Below the pieces are notes generated by a model. That model had not been told where the DNA came from, searched no databases, and saw only the letters and a program-made list of their open reading frames with translations. A stretch of DNA of 64,000 bases, from positions 62,001 through 126,000 of the forward strand of contig CAJUDZ010000007.1 in assembly GCA_910584965.1 (NCBI GenBank), given 5' to 3'. This document shows positions 1-8,449 of this stretch, in pieces; positions within the stretch are counted from its first letter, which is position 1, and every line of letters starts with the position of its first letter. A program made the translations under genes and the position numbers. The DNA is from an uncultured Lachnospiraceae bacterium. Its GTDB lineage: Bacteria; Bacillota; Clostridia; Lachnospirales; Lachnospiraceae.

Positions 1-554
1 TTCACATACCCCTGTGTATAGGAAGAGAGGGAATTGTCTGCAAGAAGTCTGTCATAGCGGCACTTTTCCGAATAAAGGGAACCGACGAAAGCGACATCGC
101 TTCCATATTTCCGGTAGTCTTCATCGGTCATATTAAGAATTACCGTTTCCCACCTTTTTACATTTGCTGCCAGCGGAAGATAGTAAATATGGTCCGGATT
201 ATATGGATGGAAGAAAGCGTACTGTGCCTGGTCGAACAGAAAAATCCGGTTCCATTCATTTTTCAGCGCATTGGAAAAAAGCTCCGCAACAGGACTGTCT
301 ACGCTCCAGCAGACATAAGGAACCTTAAAATGATTACAGGCATAGGAAATGGCCGGATAGAAATTTACACTGAAGACAAAGGACAGTTTGTGGGAAAGAA
401 TCCATCCGGTAATTTTTTCCGCACATTGGGAAGGCGTGACATGCTTGTCTGCCATTTCCGCTGTTTCCTGTAAAACGGTGATGCCGAAAGATTCAAATAC
501 CTGTATGATATCGGGTTCGCAGATGCTGTTGTAGCGGTAAATAAGAATTTCCAT
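1..554 (-). CDS. CgeB/DUF3880-like glycosyltransferase, N-terminal part
   Basis: Open frame on the minus strand starting at an ATG (552-554) behind an AAAAGGACGG ribosome binding site and running off the left edge; only about 184 N-terminal residues are present. The protein begins MEILIYRYNS and contains a stretch around 'VCWSVDSP' and 'LPLAANVKRWE' that closely parallels the genes at 677 and 11679, so it is a third member of the same CgeB/DUF3880-like GT-B family. The catalytic C-terminal half lies outside the window. It is divergent from the gene at 677, with 122 bp between the starts. The family call rests on the local paralogues; the acceptor is unknown, but the position next to flagellin genes suggests flagellar glycosylation. 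Confidence 0.75.
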   Translation of the reverse strand, partial: MEILIYRYNSICEPDIIQVFESFGITVLQETAEMADKHVTPSQCAEKITGWILSHKLSFVFSVNFYPAISYACNHFKVPYVCWSVDSPVAELFSNALKNEWNRIFLFDQAQYAFFHPYNPDHIYYLPLAANVKRWETVILNMTDEDYRKYGSDVAFVGSLYSEKCRYDRLLADNSLSSYTQGYV

Positions 555-676
555 AAAATTTCCGTCCTTTTCTGTACGCTTTATGTTATAGTAGTTATAA
601 GAACAGTGTAATGGAAAAAGAAATATGTGCCAAGTAAAATCGTAAAAAAGTCCGGGGAAAGGAAAACGGCATTGTT

Positions 677-1858
677 ATGAGAATTTTATATATGATGAGC
701 AGGCAGCAGCCGATTACCAGCATCATGCGTGCGCTGCGGAATATGGGACATGAAGCGGGAATGTATCCGGTGCTTCTGGAAGAAATTGGCGGGGACGGAG
801 AAGGAGCGGAAGAAGAAAAAAAACTGAAAGAATACCTGAAAGCGAACAGGCTGGATATGGTAATCGCCAATATTTTTGCTCCCGCCGTGGCGCAGGCAAC
901 ACATGAACTGGGTATAAAATTTGCGCTTTATGGCATGGACTCCCCGATGTATGAGACCTATCTTCCGGTTTTTCCCCGTTATGATAACTGCTATCTTTTC
1001 TTTTTTGACAGAAAAGAATATGAACTGGCAAAACAGAAGGGCTATACCAATGTGTATTATATGCCGCTTGCTGCGGATGTGACATGGACGGAACAACTTG
1101 TAATTACGGATGAAGAAATAAATAAATACAGCTGCGATATGTCCTTTGTCGGGAGTTTGTACAGCGATAATGTATACGACCGGTATCTGGATCGATTTCC
1201 CGGGAATGTTCAGCGCTTTTTTACGGAGATGATGGAAAAAAGCGCGTTTCAGTGGGATGGACGGGACAGACTCGGGGAATGCCTGACGCCGGAGCTTGCC
1301 GCGCTTGTAAAAAATACATGTCCGGAATTGTATACAAGACCTTATGAACTGTCGGATGAATATTATCTGAAGGGATATTTTTTCGGAAGGAAGCTGACGC
1401 ATATTGAACGTGCGCTGCTGTTGCAGCTTCTGGCCGAGCAGTACGATATTCATCTGTATACAAGAAACGACGATATTGTTCCGGAGGGTATACGGAGATT
1501 TCCGGAAATATCCCAGACGAACGGAGCATTTAAGGTATTTTATTCCAGTAAAATCAATTTGAATATTACGCTTCGAAGCATTGAGAGCGGAATTCCGATG
1601 CGGATTTTTGATATTATGAGCGTGGGAGGATTTGTGCTGACGAATTATCAGGAAGAGATTTCGGATCTGTTTGCGGAAGGAAAGGAAATCGTAACGTTTA
1701 AAACCCCTGAAGAGTTGATTGACAAGGCAGATTATTATCTGAAACACGATACGGAGAGGATAAACATCGGAATTAACGGTTATAAAAAAGTGAAAAACTG
1801 CTATACATACGAGCATCAGCTGCGGAAAATTATTTCTATTTTATTTCCGTCACCCTAA
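677..1858 (+). CDS. CgeB/DUF3880-like glycosyltransferase
   Basis: Complete 393-residue protein. The N-terminal half (about 1-150) has a Rossmann-like segment with 'YGMDSPMYETY' and 'YYMPLAADV'. The C-terminal half carries 'KINLNITLRSIESGIPMRIFDIMSVGGF', typical of Glyco_trans_1_2 (CgeB-type) GT-B enzymes, followed by 'NYQEEISDLF'. A GGGGAAAGG element lies about 13 nt before the ATG. It is a paralogue of the 11679-12839 gene and the partial gene at 1-554. The stop codon overlaps the -35 element of the sigma-28 promoter for flaG, so this gene ends exactly where the flagellar operon begins. Donor and acceptor cannot be read from sequence; a role in flagellin glycosylation is inferred from position. 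Confidence 0.8.
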   Translation: MRILYMMSRQQPITSIMRALRNMGHEAGMYPVLLEEIGGDGEGAEEEKKLKEYLKANRLDMVIANIFAPAVAQATHELGIKFALYGMDSPMYETYLPVFPRYDNCYLFFFDRKEYELAKQKGYTNVYYMPLAADVTWTEQLVITDEEINKYSCDMSFVGSLYSDNVYDRYLDRFPGNVQRFFTEMMEKSAFQWDGRDRLGECLTPELAALVKNTCPELYTRPYELSDEYYLKGYFFGRKLTHIERALLLQLLAEQYDIHLYTRNDDIVPEGIRRFPEISQTNGAFKVFYSSKINLNITLRSIESGIPMRIFDIMSVGGFVLTNYQEEISDLFAEGKEIVTFKTPEELIDKADYYLKHDTERINIGINGYKKVKNCYTYEHQLRKIISILFPSP

Positions 1859-1882
1859 ATTATTGTCGTGATGAACCGATAT
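1856..1882 (+). promoter_or_regulatory. Sigma-28 (SigD) promoter of the flaG-fliD-fliS operon
   Basis: TAAA (1856-1859), a 15-nt spacer, then ACCGATAT (1875-1882). This matches the Gram-positive SigD consensus TAAA-N15-GCCGATAT in all but one base. It lies 105 nt upstream of flaG and its -35 overlaps the stop codon of the preceding glycosyltransferase. Confidence 0.85.
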
Positions 1883-1986
1883 ATACAACAAGGGACTATG
1901 TTTTTACAGGGAAAATAGTCAGGACGATTCTAAAAGATTCAAAAATGAGGGATGATTTACAAACTATCACACGGAGGTGATTCAAA

Positions 1987-2457
1987 ATGGCACTCGATCT
2001 ATTAAACGGTGCGATGAGTTTTCAGGCACAGGATACAGTAAAGCCGAAAGTTCAGTCTGCCCGGCCGGCTGACAAGGAAGTTTCTCCGGCAGGTCAGGTA
2101 GTAAAGGTGGATGCCGCCGCGACTCCGATTACCCGGGTAAAATCGGAAGATAACGAAGAGGGAGGCGGAAACGGCAAGGGAAGAGATGCAAACGGGAATC
2201 AGAAACAGGCGCTGGGGGCCCCCCAGCAGGCGGCTGCATCGGAACCCCTGAAAAAAGCGATAGCAGAGATGAATCGCAAAATCAACAGCAATGAAGAAGC
2301 AGTTTTTGGCGTTCATGAGGATACGAACAGAATCATGATTAAGATCGTAAACAAAGACACCAAAGAAATTGTAAAGGAATTTCCGCCGGAAAAGACCCTC
2401 GATATGATTGCGAAGGTCTGGGAAATCGCCGGAATTCTCGTAGATGAGAAGCTATAA
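1987..2457 (+). CDS. flaG: Flagellar protein FlaG
   Basis: 156 residues, preceded by a GGAGGTGA ribosome binding site. The N-terminal half is low-complexity and charged (glycine, lysine, glutamine rich); the conserved FlaG domain occupies about 80-156 with 'VFGVHEDTNRIMIKIVNKDT', 'EIVKEFPPEKTLDMI' and an ending 'GILVDEKL'. FlaG proteins are small and generally sit directly before fliD; some influence filament length. Here it is the first gene of a sigma-28 operon, 20 bp ahead of fliD. The family assignment is firm from the C-terminal motif and gene order. Confidence 0.92.
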   Translation: MALDLLNGAMSFQAQDTVKPKVQSARPADKEVSPAGQVVKVDAAATPITRVKSEDNEEGGGNGKGRDANGNQKQALGAPQQAAASEPLKKAIAEMNRKINSNEEAVFGVHEDTNRIMIKIVNKDTKEIVKEFPPEKTLDMIAKVWEIAGILVDEKL

Positions 2458-2477
2458 CAGAAATAGGAGGAAAACAA

Positions 2478-4985
2478 ATGTCTATCAGAATTACAGGTAT
2501 GTTTTCGGGACTCGATACCGAGAGCATCATTTCCGAATTGGTATCCGCGCAGAGCGTGAAAAAGAATTCCCTTGTGAAAGCGCAGACGAAGCTGAGCTGG
2601 AAGCAGGACGCATGGAAGGCGCTGAATACGAAAATTTATAATTTCTATACGAATACGCTCAGCGATATGCGTTATCAGGCGTCGTATCTGAAGAAGGTGA
2701 CGAAGCTTTCCAATACGAATGCGATCAAGGTCATTACGAGTGACGATGCGGTAGACGGTGTAAGAAGCGTAAAAGTCAATCAGCTTGCCAAAGGCGGCAG
2801 ACTCACCGGCGGCAGCCTGGCGACGAAAGACGGCGTCGGTTTCAGCGGGGCGGCAACTCTCTCGCAGCTCCGGAAACACAGAGGGGAAGAAATATTCGGA
2901 AGCGGATATGAGTCCCAGTCTTTGTCGGGTAGTTTCAGAATTGTCGGCGCGCAGGGCCAGTATGTTGATTTCAATGTCAATGAAAATACGACGATCGATG
3001 ATATCGTCAGTATGGCACAGAGCGTCGGACTGAATGCAAATTACGATCCGGACAGCCAGAGAATCTTTATGAGTTCCAAGAAAACAGGTGAACTCAATAA
3101 CTTCAATTTACAGGCGAATGACGCGGGCGGTATGAACGCGCTGGCGTGTCTCGGTCTGCTGTCGAAGGATGATATTGTCAGCAGCGATCCGACGAAGAAA
3201 ACATGGACGGAGACCTGGGCAGGCTATAAAGACGATTCGGGTGCGAATACGGCCGAATATGAAAAACTGATTAAAGATGAAATCGCATCCCGGGCAGAAG
3301 CATATCAGGATGCTAATAAAAAATTGAGCGATGCAAACACCAGACTCCAGGATGAAATCGATAAGATGAAAGAAGAGAATGATAAATTCTTTACGGATCT
3401 TTCCAGTTCCGATTTCCTCGGCCAGGAATTTGCGGCCAAATATCCGGGAGAAGATCTTTATACGACTTTCTCGAATCTATATGGAGACGGCGGCCTTTAT
3501 GACAAGCTGCAGCAGGCGCAGAAAGAATATGATGATGCAAGTAAGCTGGATGACTCATATGACAGCTATAAGAATCTTAAGAAGGCTGCATTAGAGCAGG
3601 CACAGAAGGACTATGACGACACGAAGAAGAAGGTGGATGATTTCATTCAGGATGTCGCGTATGGTCCGCTTGAAAAGGTGCAGAAGAAAGATGAGGACGG
3701 AAATCCTGTTTTCGAGGCCGATGGAACGACTCCCGTTTATGAAGTGAAGCTGGATAAAGACGGCAATGAGATGAAGGACGAAGACGGCAATCCCATCTAT
3801 GTCATGGAGCGCACGGGCGGCGTCAACAAGGAATATGAAGATGCGGTGAAGGCCGGCGGAGAAATACCGGCAGAATTAAAGGCCAAAGTGGATTCCGTCA
3901 ACCAGTGGTTTAACGCTTTTGGAACGGCGGAAGAAAACAGGAAGAAAATTGACCTGAATCAGAAACAGATCGATACCAATACTGCCAAAATAGTCGATAA
4001 TGCGAAGTATTTTACGGTAAACGGTGAGGGAAAGGCTGAAGGAACCGCGGATCTGGATACCCAGGTCAGATCGGAATTCGATACGAGAGTTCAGACCGCA
4101 AAAGAGATGGTGGATGCGGTAAACAGCAAGCCGGGAATGTTTACGGGGAGCAAGGTCAATGCGCAGGATGCGGAAGTGGAGATTGACGGGGCCAAATTTA
4201 CGTCGATGGATAATACGTTCAGCGTTAATGGCCTGACACTGACCGCGCAGGAAGTAACCGATAAAGAAATTACGATGACGACCTCGACGGATACGGACGG
4301 CATCTATAATATGATAAAGAATTTCTTCACGGAATACAATAAGCTGATCAATGAGATGGATTCTTTATACAACGCGGATGCTTCGACCGGATATGAACCG
4401 CTTCTTTCCGAAGAAAAAGAGGCGCTGAGTGAAGATGAAATAGAAGAGTGGGAGAAGAAAATCAAAGATTCCCTGCTCCGCCGGGACAGCACATTGAGTT
4501 CCGTATCCTTCAGCATGACTTCTATTCTTTTGCAGGGTGCGGAAGTGAATGGTCAGAAGATGTATCTGTCGGATTTCGGAATCAATACGCTCGGATATTT
4601 TAAAGCGGAGGATAACGAAAGAAACGCTTATCATATCGATGGCGATCCGGACGATGCCGCAACGAAGGCGAATGAAGACAAATTAAAGACGATGATCGCT
4701 TCCGATCCGAAAACGGTCATGGATTTCTTTACGAAGTTATCTACGAACCTGTATGATGACCTGACGAAAAAGATGGCCGGTACTACGCTGAGCAGTGCGA
4801 TGACCGTTTATAACGACAAGCAGATGCAGTCGGAATATAAGGATTATACCAGCAAGATCAAGAAGCAGGAAGATAAACTGAATGCGATGATGGATAAATG
4901 GTATAAGAAGTTTTCACAGATGGAAGTTGCGATGTCCAAACTGGAATCCAGAAGCAGTTCCCTTGCAAGCATACTCGGGGGCTGA
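2478..4985 (+). CDS. fliD: Flagellar filament cap protein FliD (long variant)
   Basis: 835 residues with an AGGAGGAAAAC ribosome binding site. The N-terminal FliD domain (about 1-115) starts 'RITGMFSGLDTESIISELV' and continues with 'KVNQLAKGG'. The C-terminal FliD domain (about 560-835) includes 'NFFTEYNKLINEMDSLYNADASTGYEPLL' and ends with a coiled coil (KQEDKLNAMMDKWYKKFSQME). FliD caps the filament and folds exported flagellin. It is longer than common FliD proteins of about 450-650 residues because of a charged, coiled-coil-rich insertion at about 250-540 that includes two DEDGNP repeats with aromatic neighbours. Operon order flaG-fliD-fliS supports the call. Confidence 0.95.
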   Translation: MSIRITGMFSGLDTESIISELVSAQSVKKNSLVKAQTKLSWKQDAWKALNTKIYNFYTNTLSDMRYQASYLKKVTKLSNTNAIKVITSDDAVDGVRSVKVNQLAKGGRLTGGSLATKDGVGFSGAATLSQLRKHRGEEIFGSGYESQSLSGSFRIVGAQGQYVDFNVNENTTIDDIVSMAQSVGLNANYDPDSQRIFMSSKKTGELNNFNLQANDAGGMNALACLGLLSKDDIVSSDPTKKTWTETWAGYKDDSGANTAEYEKLIKDEIASRAEAYQDANKKLSDANTRLQDEIDKMKEENDKFFTDLSSSDFLGQEFAAKYPGEDLYTTFSNLYGDGGLYDKLQQAQKEYDDASKLDDSYDSYKNLKKAALEQAQKDYDDTKKKVDDFIQDVAYGPLEKVQKKDEDGNPVFEADGTTPVYEVKLDKDGNEMKDEDGNPIYVMERTGGVNKEYEDAVKAGGEIPAELKAKVDSVNQWFNAFGTAEENRKKIDLNQKQIDTNTAKIVDNAKYFTVNGEGKAEGTADLDTQVRSEFDTRVQTAKEMVDAVNSKPGMFTGSKVNAQDAEVEIDGAKFTSMDNTFSVNGLTLTAQEVTDKEITMTTSTDTDGIYNMIKNFFTEYNKLINEMDSLYNADASTGYEPLLSEEKEALSEDEIEEWEKKIKDSLLRRDSTLSSVSFSMTSILLQGAEVNGQKMYLSDFGINTLGYFKAEDNERNAYHIDGDPDDAATKANEDKLKTMIASDPKTVMDFFTKLSTNLYDDLTKKMAGTTLSSAMTVYNDKQMQSEYKDYTSKIKKQEDKLNAMMDKWYKKFSQMEVAMSKLESRSSSLASILGG

Positions 4986-5028
4986 TAACTGATAATGGTA
5001 TGTGTTAAGATCAAGGAGGAGAATGACT

Positions 5029-5406
5029 ATGCCGGCGCGCAATCCCTTTGCCGAATATACAAATAATAAAATTATGACCGCTTCCCCTGCGGAAGTGACG
5101 CTGATGCTCTATGAAGGCGCCATTAAATTCTGCAATATGGCAATTATCGCGATCGAGAACGGAGAGTTGGAGAAGGCTCATGTTAATATTAAGAAGACAC
5201 AGCGTATTATAGAAGAATTTCGGAATACGCTGGATCATAAATATAAAGTCGCCGAAGACTTTGACAGAATTTATGTATATCTTCTGCAGCGGCTTCTGGA
5301 AGGAAATATCAAAAAAGATAAAGCGATACTGGAAGAAGTAAATATGCATCTGCGTGAAGTCAGGGATACATGGAAAGAGGTTATGAGACGCAATAAGCAG
5401 GCATAG
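5029..5406 (+). CDS. fliS: Flagellin export chaperone FliS
   Basis: 125 residues from the ATG at 5029, chosen because AGGAGGAG (5013-5021) sits 7 nt upstream; the in-frame ATG at 5023 is too close to it and the GTG at 5002 lacks a site. FliS hallmarks are 'NPFAEYTNNKIMTASPAEVTLMLYEGAIKFCNMA' near the N-terminus and an all-helical remainder. FliS binds the C-terminus of flagellin in the cytoplasm and prevents premature polymerisation. It lies 43 bp after fliD and 11 bp before a second putative chaperone, the usual arrangement in flagellated Clostridia. Confidence 0.95.
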   Translation: MPARNPFAEYTNNKIMTASPAEVTLMLYEGAIKFCNMAIIAIENGELEKAHVNIKKTQRIIEEFRNTLDHKYKVAEDFDRIYVYLLQRLLEGNIKKDKAILEEVNMHLREVRDTWKEVMRRNKQA

Positions 5407-5417
5407 AGAGGGCAGGC

Positions 5418-5894
5418 ATGAGTCAGAATATAGCACAGATTTTATTACAGAGTCTGAACAAAAAGAATCAGATACTTGACGATATTATCAGAGAGAATGA
5501 ACAGCAGGAACAAATTCTGAAACAGGATACGCTGGATATGGATGCGTTGGAAGCATCCCTGGACAGAATCGGGGAATTTGTGGAAATGCTGGAAAGGCTT
5601 GACGACGGATTTGAGGCGTTGTATGATAAAGTGCGCACGGAAGTTGTGGGGAATAAGGCCGGATACAGGACGGAAATCGCTCAGATGCAGAACTATATCC
5701 AGCAGATTACCGATAAGGTCGTGAAGATCAATGCGGCCAGAATGCGCAATCAGATGCGGGCCGACAGTCAGTTTAAAAAGCAGGCGCAGGAAATTAAAAA
5801 TGCGATGTCTAAGACGAAGGTAAGCCAGAATTATTATAACAGCATGAATAAGCTTAATTATGTGGCTCCTCAGTTTTATGACAATAAGAAGTAG
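5418..5894 (+). CDS. FlgN/FliT-like flagellar chaperone
   Basis: 158 residues, wholly helical and rich in Gln/Lys/Glu. The segment 'LLQSLNKKNQILDDIIRENEQQEQILKQ' resembles the N-terminus of FlgN-type chaperones, and the C-terminus ends with an asparagine/tyrosine-rich 'SQNYYNSMNKLNYVAPQFYDNKK'. FlgN proteins bind hook-associated proteins FlgK and FlgL; FliT-type proteins bind FliD. The position directly after fliS fits either. The call is by size, helical pattern and operon place rather than by a diagnostic motif. Confidence 0.65.
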   Translation: MSQNIAQILLQSLNKKNQILDDIIRENEQQEQILKQDTLDMDALEASLDRIGEFVEMLERLDDGFEALYDKVRTEVVGNKAGYRTEIAQMQNYIQQITDKVVKINAARMRNQMRADSQFKKQAQEIKNAMSKTKVSQNYYNSMNKLNYVAPQFYDNKK

Positions 5895-5934
5895 CGCTTA
5901 CGGGTTAAAATTTTAAAAAAAATAAATTTTACCC

Positions 5935-5961
5935 TAAAGTAAATCGGAGAAACTCCGATAT
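5935..5961 (+). promoter_or_regulatory. Sigma-28 (SigD) promoter of flagellin
   Basis: TAAA (5935-5938), 15-nt spacer, TCCGATAT (5954-5961). The -10 is half of a short perfect inverted repeat, ATCGGAG-aaa-CTCCGAT (5943-5959), so the promoter itself can form a cruciform or hairpin. Transcription would begin near 5968, leaving a leader of about 165 nt. Confidence 0.85.
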
Positions 5962-6017
5962 ATAATACAAGTAAAGCAAGTTAAACACTTACTTGAACGA
6001 TAGTTACTCTGTAAAAT

Positions 6018-6079
6018 CATTACATCGTAACTAATGTAATGGGGCCGATGGCAGCGTACGAGCCGGAGGAACCATTACA
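6018..6079 (+). promoter_or_regulatory. Competing hairpins in the flagellin leader
   Basis: CATTACAT (6018-6025) is perfectly complementary to ATGTAATG (6034-6041). The overlapping TGTAATGG (6035-6042) is perfectly complementary to CCATTACA (6072-6079). The two hairpins share the middle strand and cannot form together. The loop of the second carries a GGAGGA (6065-6070), a possible CsrA site or decoy ribosome binding sequence. This is visible structure; its regulatory role is inferred from the known CsrA control of the Bacillus subtilis hag leader. Confidence 0.55.
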
Positions 6080-6134
6080 CAAAAAACAAAAATTGCGGCA
6101 AGGATGCCGTATAAAATTCAAGGAGGAATATAGT

Positions 6135-7217
6135 ATGGTAGTACAACACAACATTACAGCGATGAACTCTAACAGAATGCTTGGTTTGACAACAAGCGCT
6201 CAGGCAAAATCCACAGAGAGACTGTCTTCCGGTTACAAGATCAACCGTGCAGCAGATGATGCAGCAGGTCTTGCTATTTCCGAAAAAATGAGACGTCAGA
6301 TCAGAGGTCTTACACAGGCATCTGCAAACGCTCAGGACGGTATCTCTACTGTTCAGACAGCAGAAGGTGCATTGGCAGAAGTTCATGATATGTTACAGAG
6401 AATGAACGAGCTGGCTGTTAAAGGTGAGAACGGTACTCTTACAACAACAGACCGCGCATCCATCCAGTCTGAAATTGCTCAGTTGATGAGTGAAATCGAC
6501 CGTGTTCAGAGTACGACAACCTTCAACGAAATGAACCTGTTAGACGGTACTTTCGTAAAAGGCCTTCAGGTTGGTGCAGAAGCTGGTCAGCACATCACAA
6601 TCAGCATCGCTAACATGAGTATGGCGGGTCTTGCTCATAACATCGATGGCAAACTGTATACCAAAGTTACTTTCAGAAACCTTGCTTCCGGTACAATCAA
6701 AGGTACTGTTTCTACTTATAAGTTGAACACTGTTAACGGTAAGACAGATACAAGCAAGAGCACGAAAGTTATCATCGGTGAGATGGATACAAACAAGACC
6801 ATCAACACATGGACTACGATGGATAGTGCTTCCGGCAAGTATAACAAAGCAACGCTGGATAGTACTATGGCAACCAATGTTATGAACACATTTATGAGAA
6901 TGGTTCCTGGTGATGCGAAGACTGTTGCTACAGCAAAAGACTTCAACTCCCTGAACGCGTTTGTAAAGGGTGCTCTTTCCTTAGTATCCCAGCAGAGATC
7001 CGATCTCGGTGCTGTACAGAACAGACTTGAGCATACAATCAACAACCTGAACAACATCGTTGAGAATACGACATCCGCTGAATCTGCTATCCGTGATACA
7101 GATATCGCTACTGAGATGGTTAAGTACTCCAACAACAGCATCTTACAGCAGGCTGGTACATCCATGTTGTCACAGGCAAATCAGAGCAATCAGCTGGCAC
7201 TGTCCTTACTTGGCTAA
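6135..7217 (+). CDS. hag: Flagellin
   Basis: 360 residues from the ATG at 6135, which follows CAAGGAGGAATATAGT; the longer in-frame opening from 6039 has no ribosome binding site and runs through the structured leader. The N-terminal D0/D1 domain (MVVQHNITAMNSNRMLG ... 'SSGYKINRAADDAAGLAISEKMR') and C-terminal D0/D1 ('RDTDIATEMVKYSNNSILQQAGTSMLSQANQ...LSLLG') are canonical. The variable domain between about 170 and 260 is short and rich in Ser/Thr, offering many possible O-glycosylation sites. Monocistronic, with its own sigma-28 promoter and a strong terminator. The surrounding glycosyltransferases probably act on this protein. Confidence 0.97.
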   Translation: MVVQHNITAMNSNRMLGLTTSAQAKSTERLSSGYKINRAADDAAGLAISEKMRRQIRGLTQASANAQDGISTVQTAEGALAEVHDMLQRMNELAVKGENGTLTTTDRASIQSEIAQLMSEIDRVQSTTTFNEMNLLDGTFVKGLQVGAEAGQHITISIANMSMAGLAHNIDGKLYTKVTFRNLASGTIKGTVSTYKLNTVNGKTDTSKSTKVIIGEMDTNKTINTWTTMDSASGKYNKATLDSTMATNVMNTFMRMVPGDAKTVATAKDFNSLNAFVKGALSLVSQQRSDLGAVQNRLEHTINNLNNIVENTTSAESAIRDTDIATEMVKYSNNSILQQAGTSMLSQANQSNQLALSLLG

Positions 7218-7258
7218 TTGCCGGAGTATTAACGGAACATTGCATAGTGAACTACCAA

Positions 7259-7286
7259 AGAGCCATTCGCAGGAATGGCTCTTTTT
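7259..7286 (+). terminator. Rho-independent terminator of flagellin
   Basis: AGAGCCATTC (7259-7268), loop GCAG, GAATGGCTCT (7273-7282), then a T run. It is a 10-bp perfect stem 41 nt after the flagellin stop. Confidence 0.92.
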
Positions 7287-7369
7287 ATATGAGGATTCGA
7301 ATATTATTTTAAGGGAACAGTCAGAATATCAATTTGAATAAACCGGGAGCGGGAAAATTCTTGTGTATT

Positions 7370-8419
7370 TCATCCGGGAATCCGGGAGAGCGCTTCCAGC
7401 GCCGGCTCAAATTCTCCGCATTTCCGGTAATGACTTCTTGCGACGTCCTTCTGGCCGAACAGTTCATAGATGTAACCGATATAATAAGAGATGACCCGCG
7501 ATTCCACGGAATCCCTGGAAGGAGCGCTGAGCGCCTTTACAAATTCCGACAGCGCTTTTAACGGCTGGTTTAGCTGAAGATACATCAGCCCGATCATACA
7601 TAAATAATCGGAATTGTCGTTATAGTGCTCATAAAACGATAGCAGAGAAGAGGCTTCCCGGGCCTTTTCCGCATCCAGCAGCATATTGCCGTAGTTGCAG
7701 ACCAGGATACGCGTATAGTCTTCTTCCGGCGCAGGATTGCGTTCCATTGCCATTTCGAAATAAGTCAGGGCCTGGTCAGGTTCCCGCATACAGAGATAAC
7801 TTTGGGCCATCTGGAAATAATAATATGGCTCGTCCGGGTTTTTCTCGATCTCCGGCAGCAAAAGCTTAATGTCCCGCATCGATTTTTCATATAATTTGTC
7901 CGCCGAACCAATATAACCGAAATGGTCTAAAACGACCGGAATGTCGTAGCTTGTGGTGGAAATATTGGCAATCGGAACCAGTATTTCATGGATAGGGCGT
8001 TCATAATGATAATATTTCCGGTTAAAGAGACGGTCAATGATCGTAGTCTGACAGTGTCTTTCCCCGTCGGCCTCAAAATAGTCCAGACGCTTTATCAGTC
8101 CGACACTCTTAGGGTGTGCGGATATTAACTGCTGTATCTTATCAAAATCAAATTCGACGAGAAATTCGTCCGTATCCAAAACAAAAATCATATTATGGGA
8201 AGCGCGGCTGATCGAATAATTTCTGGCGGCGCTGAAATCGTTTACCCATTCGAAATCATAAACTTTACTTGTGTATTTACGTGCAATTTCTTTGGAATTA
8301 TCGGTGGAGCCGGTATCCACTACAACGATTTCAAAGGGGTAGGGACTCAGCGACTGCAGGCATTTGTTCAGATTTTCCGCCTCATTTTTGGTGATTATAC
8401 ATACGGAAACAGGAATCAT
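7370..8419 (-). CDS. GT2 glycosyltransferase with C-terminal TPR repeats
   Basis: 349 residues; ATG behind AAAAAAGGAGAA. The N-terminal GT-A domain (about 1-190) begins 'IPVSVCIITKNEAENL', has 'VVVDTGSTDNS' and the metal-binding motif D82-T-D84. The C-terminal part (about 195-345) holds TPR-like helices such as 'PYYYFQMAQSYLCMREPDQALTYFEMAM' and ends 'HYRKCGEFEPALEAL'. Four further paralogues lie at 8450, 9606, 54326 and 55518. It is the last gene of a minus-strand cluster that converges on the flagellin terminator. TPR-fused GT2 enzymes are known to modify proteins, so flagellin is a plausible acceptor; this is inference. Confidence 0.85.
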   Translation of the reverse strand: MIPVSVCIITKNEAENLNKCLQSLSPYPFEIVVVDTGSTDNSKEIARKYTSKVYDFEWVNDFSAARNYSISRASHNMIFVLDTDEFLVEFDFDKIQQLISAHPKSVGLIKRLDYFEADGERHCQTTIIDRLFNRKYYHYERPIHEILVPIANISTTSYDIPVVLDHFGYIGSADKLYEKSMRDIKLLLPEIEKNPDEPYYYFQMAQSYLCMREPDQALTYFEMAMERNPAPEEDYTRILVCNYGNMLLDAEKAREASSLLSFYEHYNDNSDYLCMIGLMYLQLNQPLKALSEFVKALSAPSRDSVESRVISYYIGYIYELFGQKDVARSHYRKCGEFEPALEALSRIPG

Positions 8420-8449
8420 GGGATGGTTCTCCTTTTTTAAAAGTTTTGA

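Noticed and set aside
189..473. Plus-strand frame at the left edge
   Set aside because: It lies opposite the partial CgeB-like gene at 1-554, which has a good start and matches two paralogues.
686..1816. Long minus-strand frame (376 codons) opposite the CgeB-like gene
   Set aside because: Antisense shadow of a well-supported gene; the translation is rich in Phe/Arg/Ile/His with no domain, and no ribosome binding site.
6039..6134. N-terminal extension of flagellin
   Set aside because: The AGGAGG site and the conserved flagellin N-terminus both fix the start at 6135; the upstream part is leader RNA.
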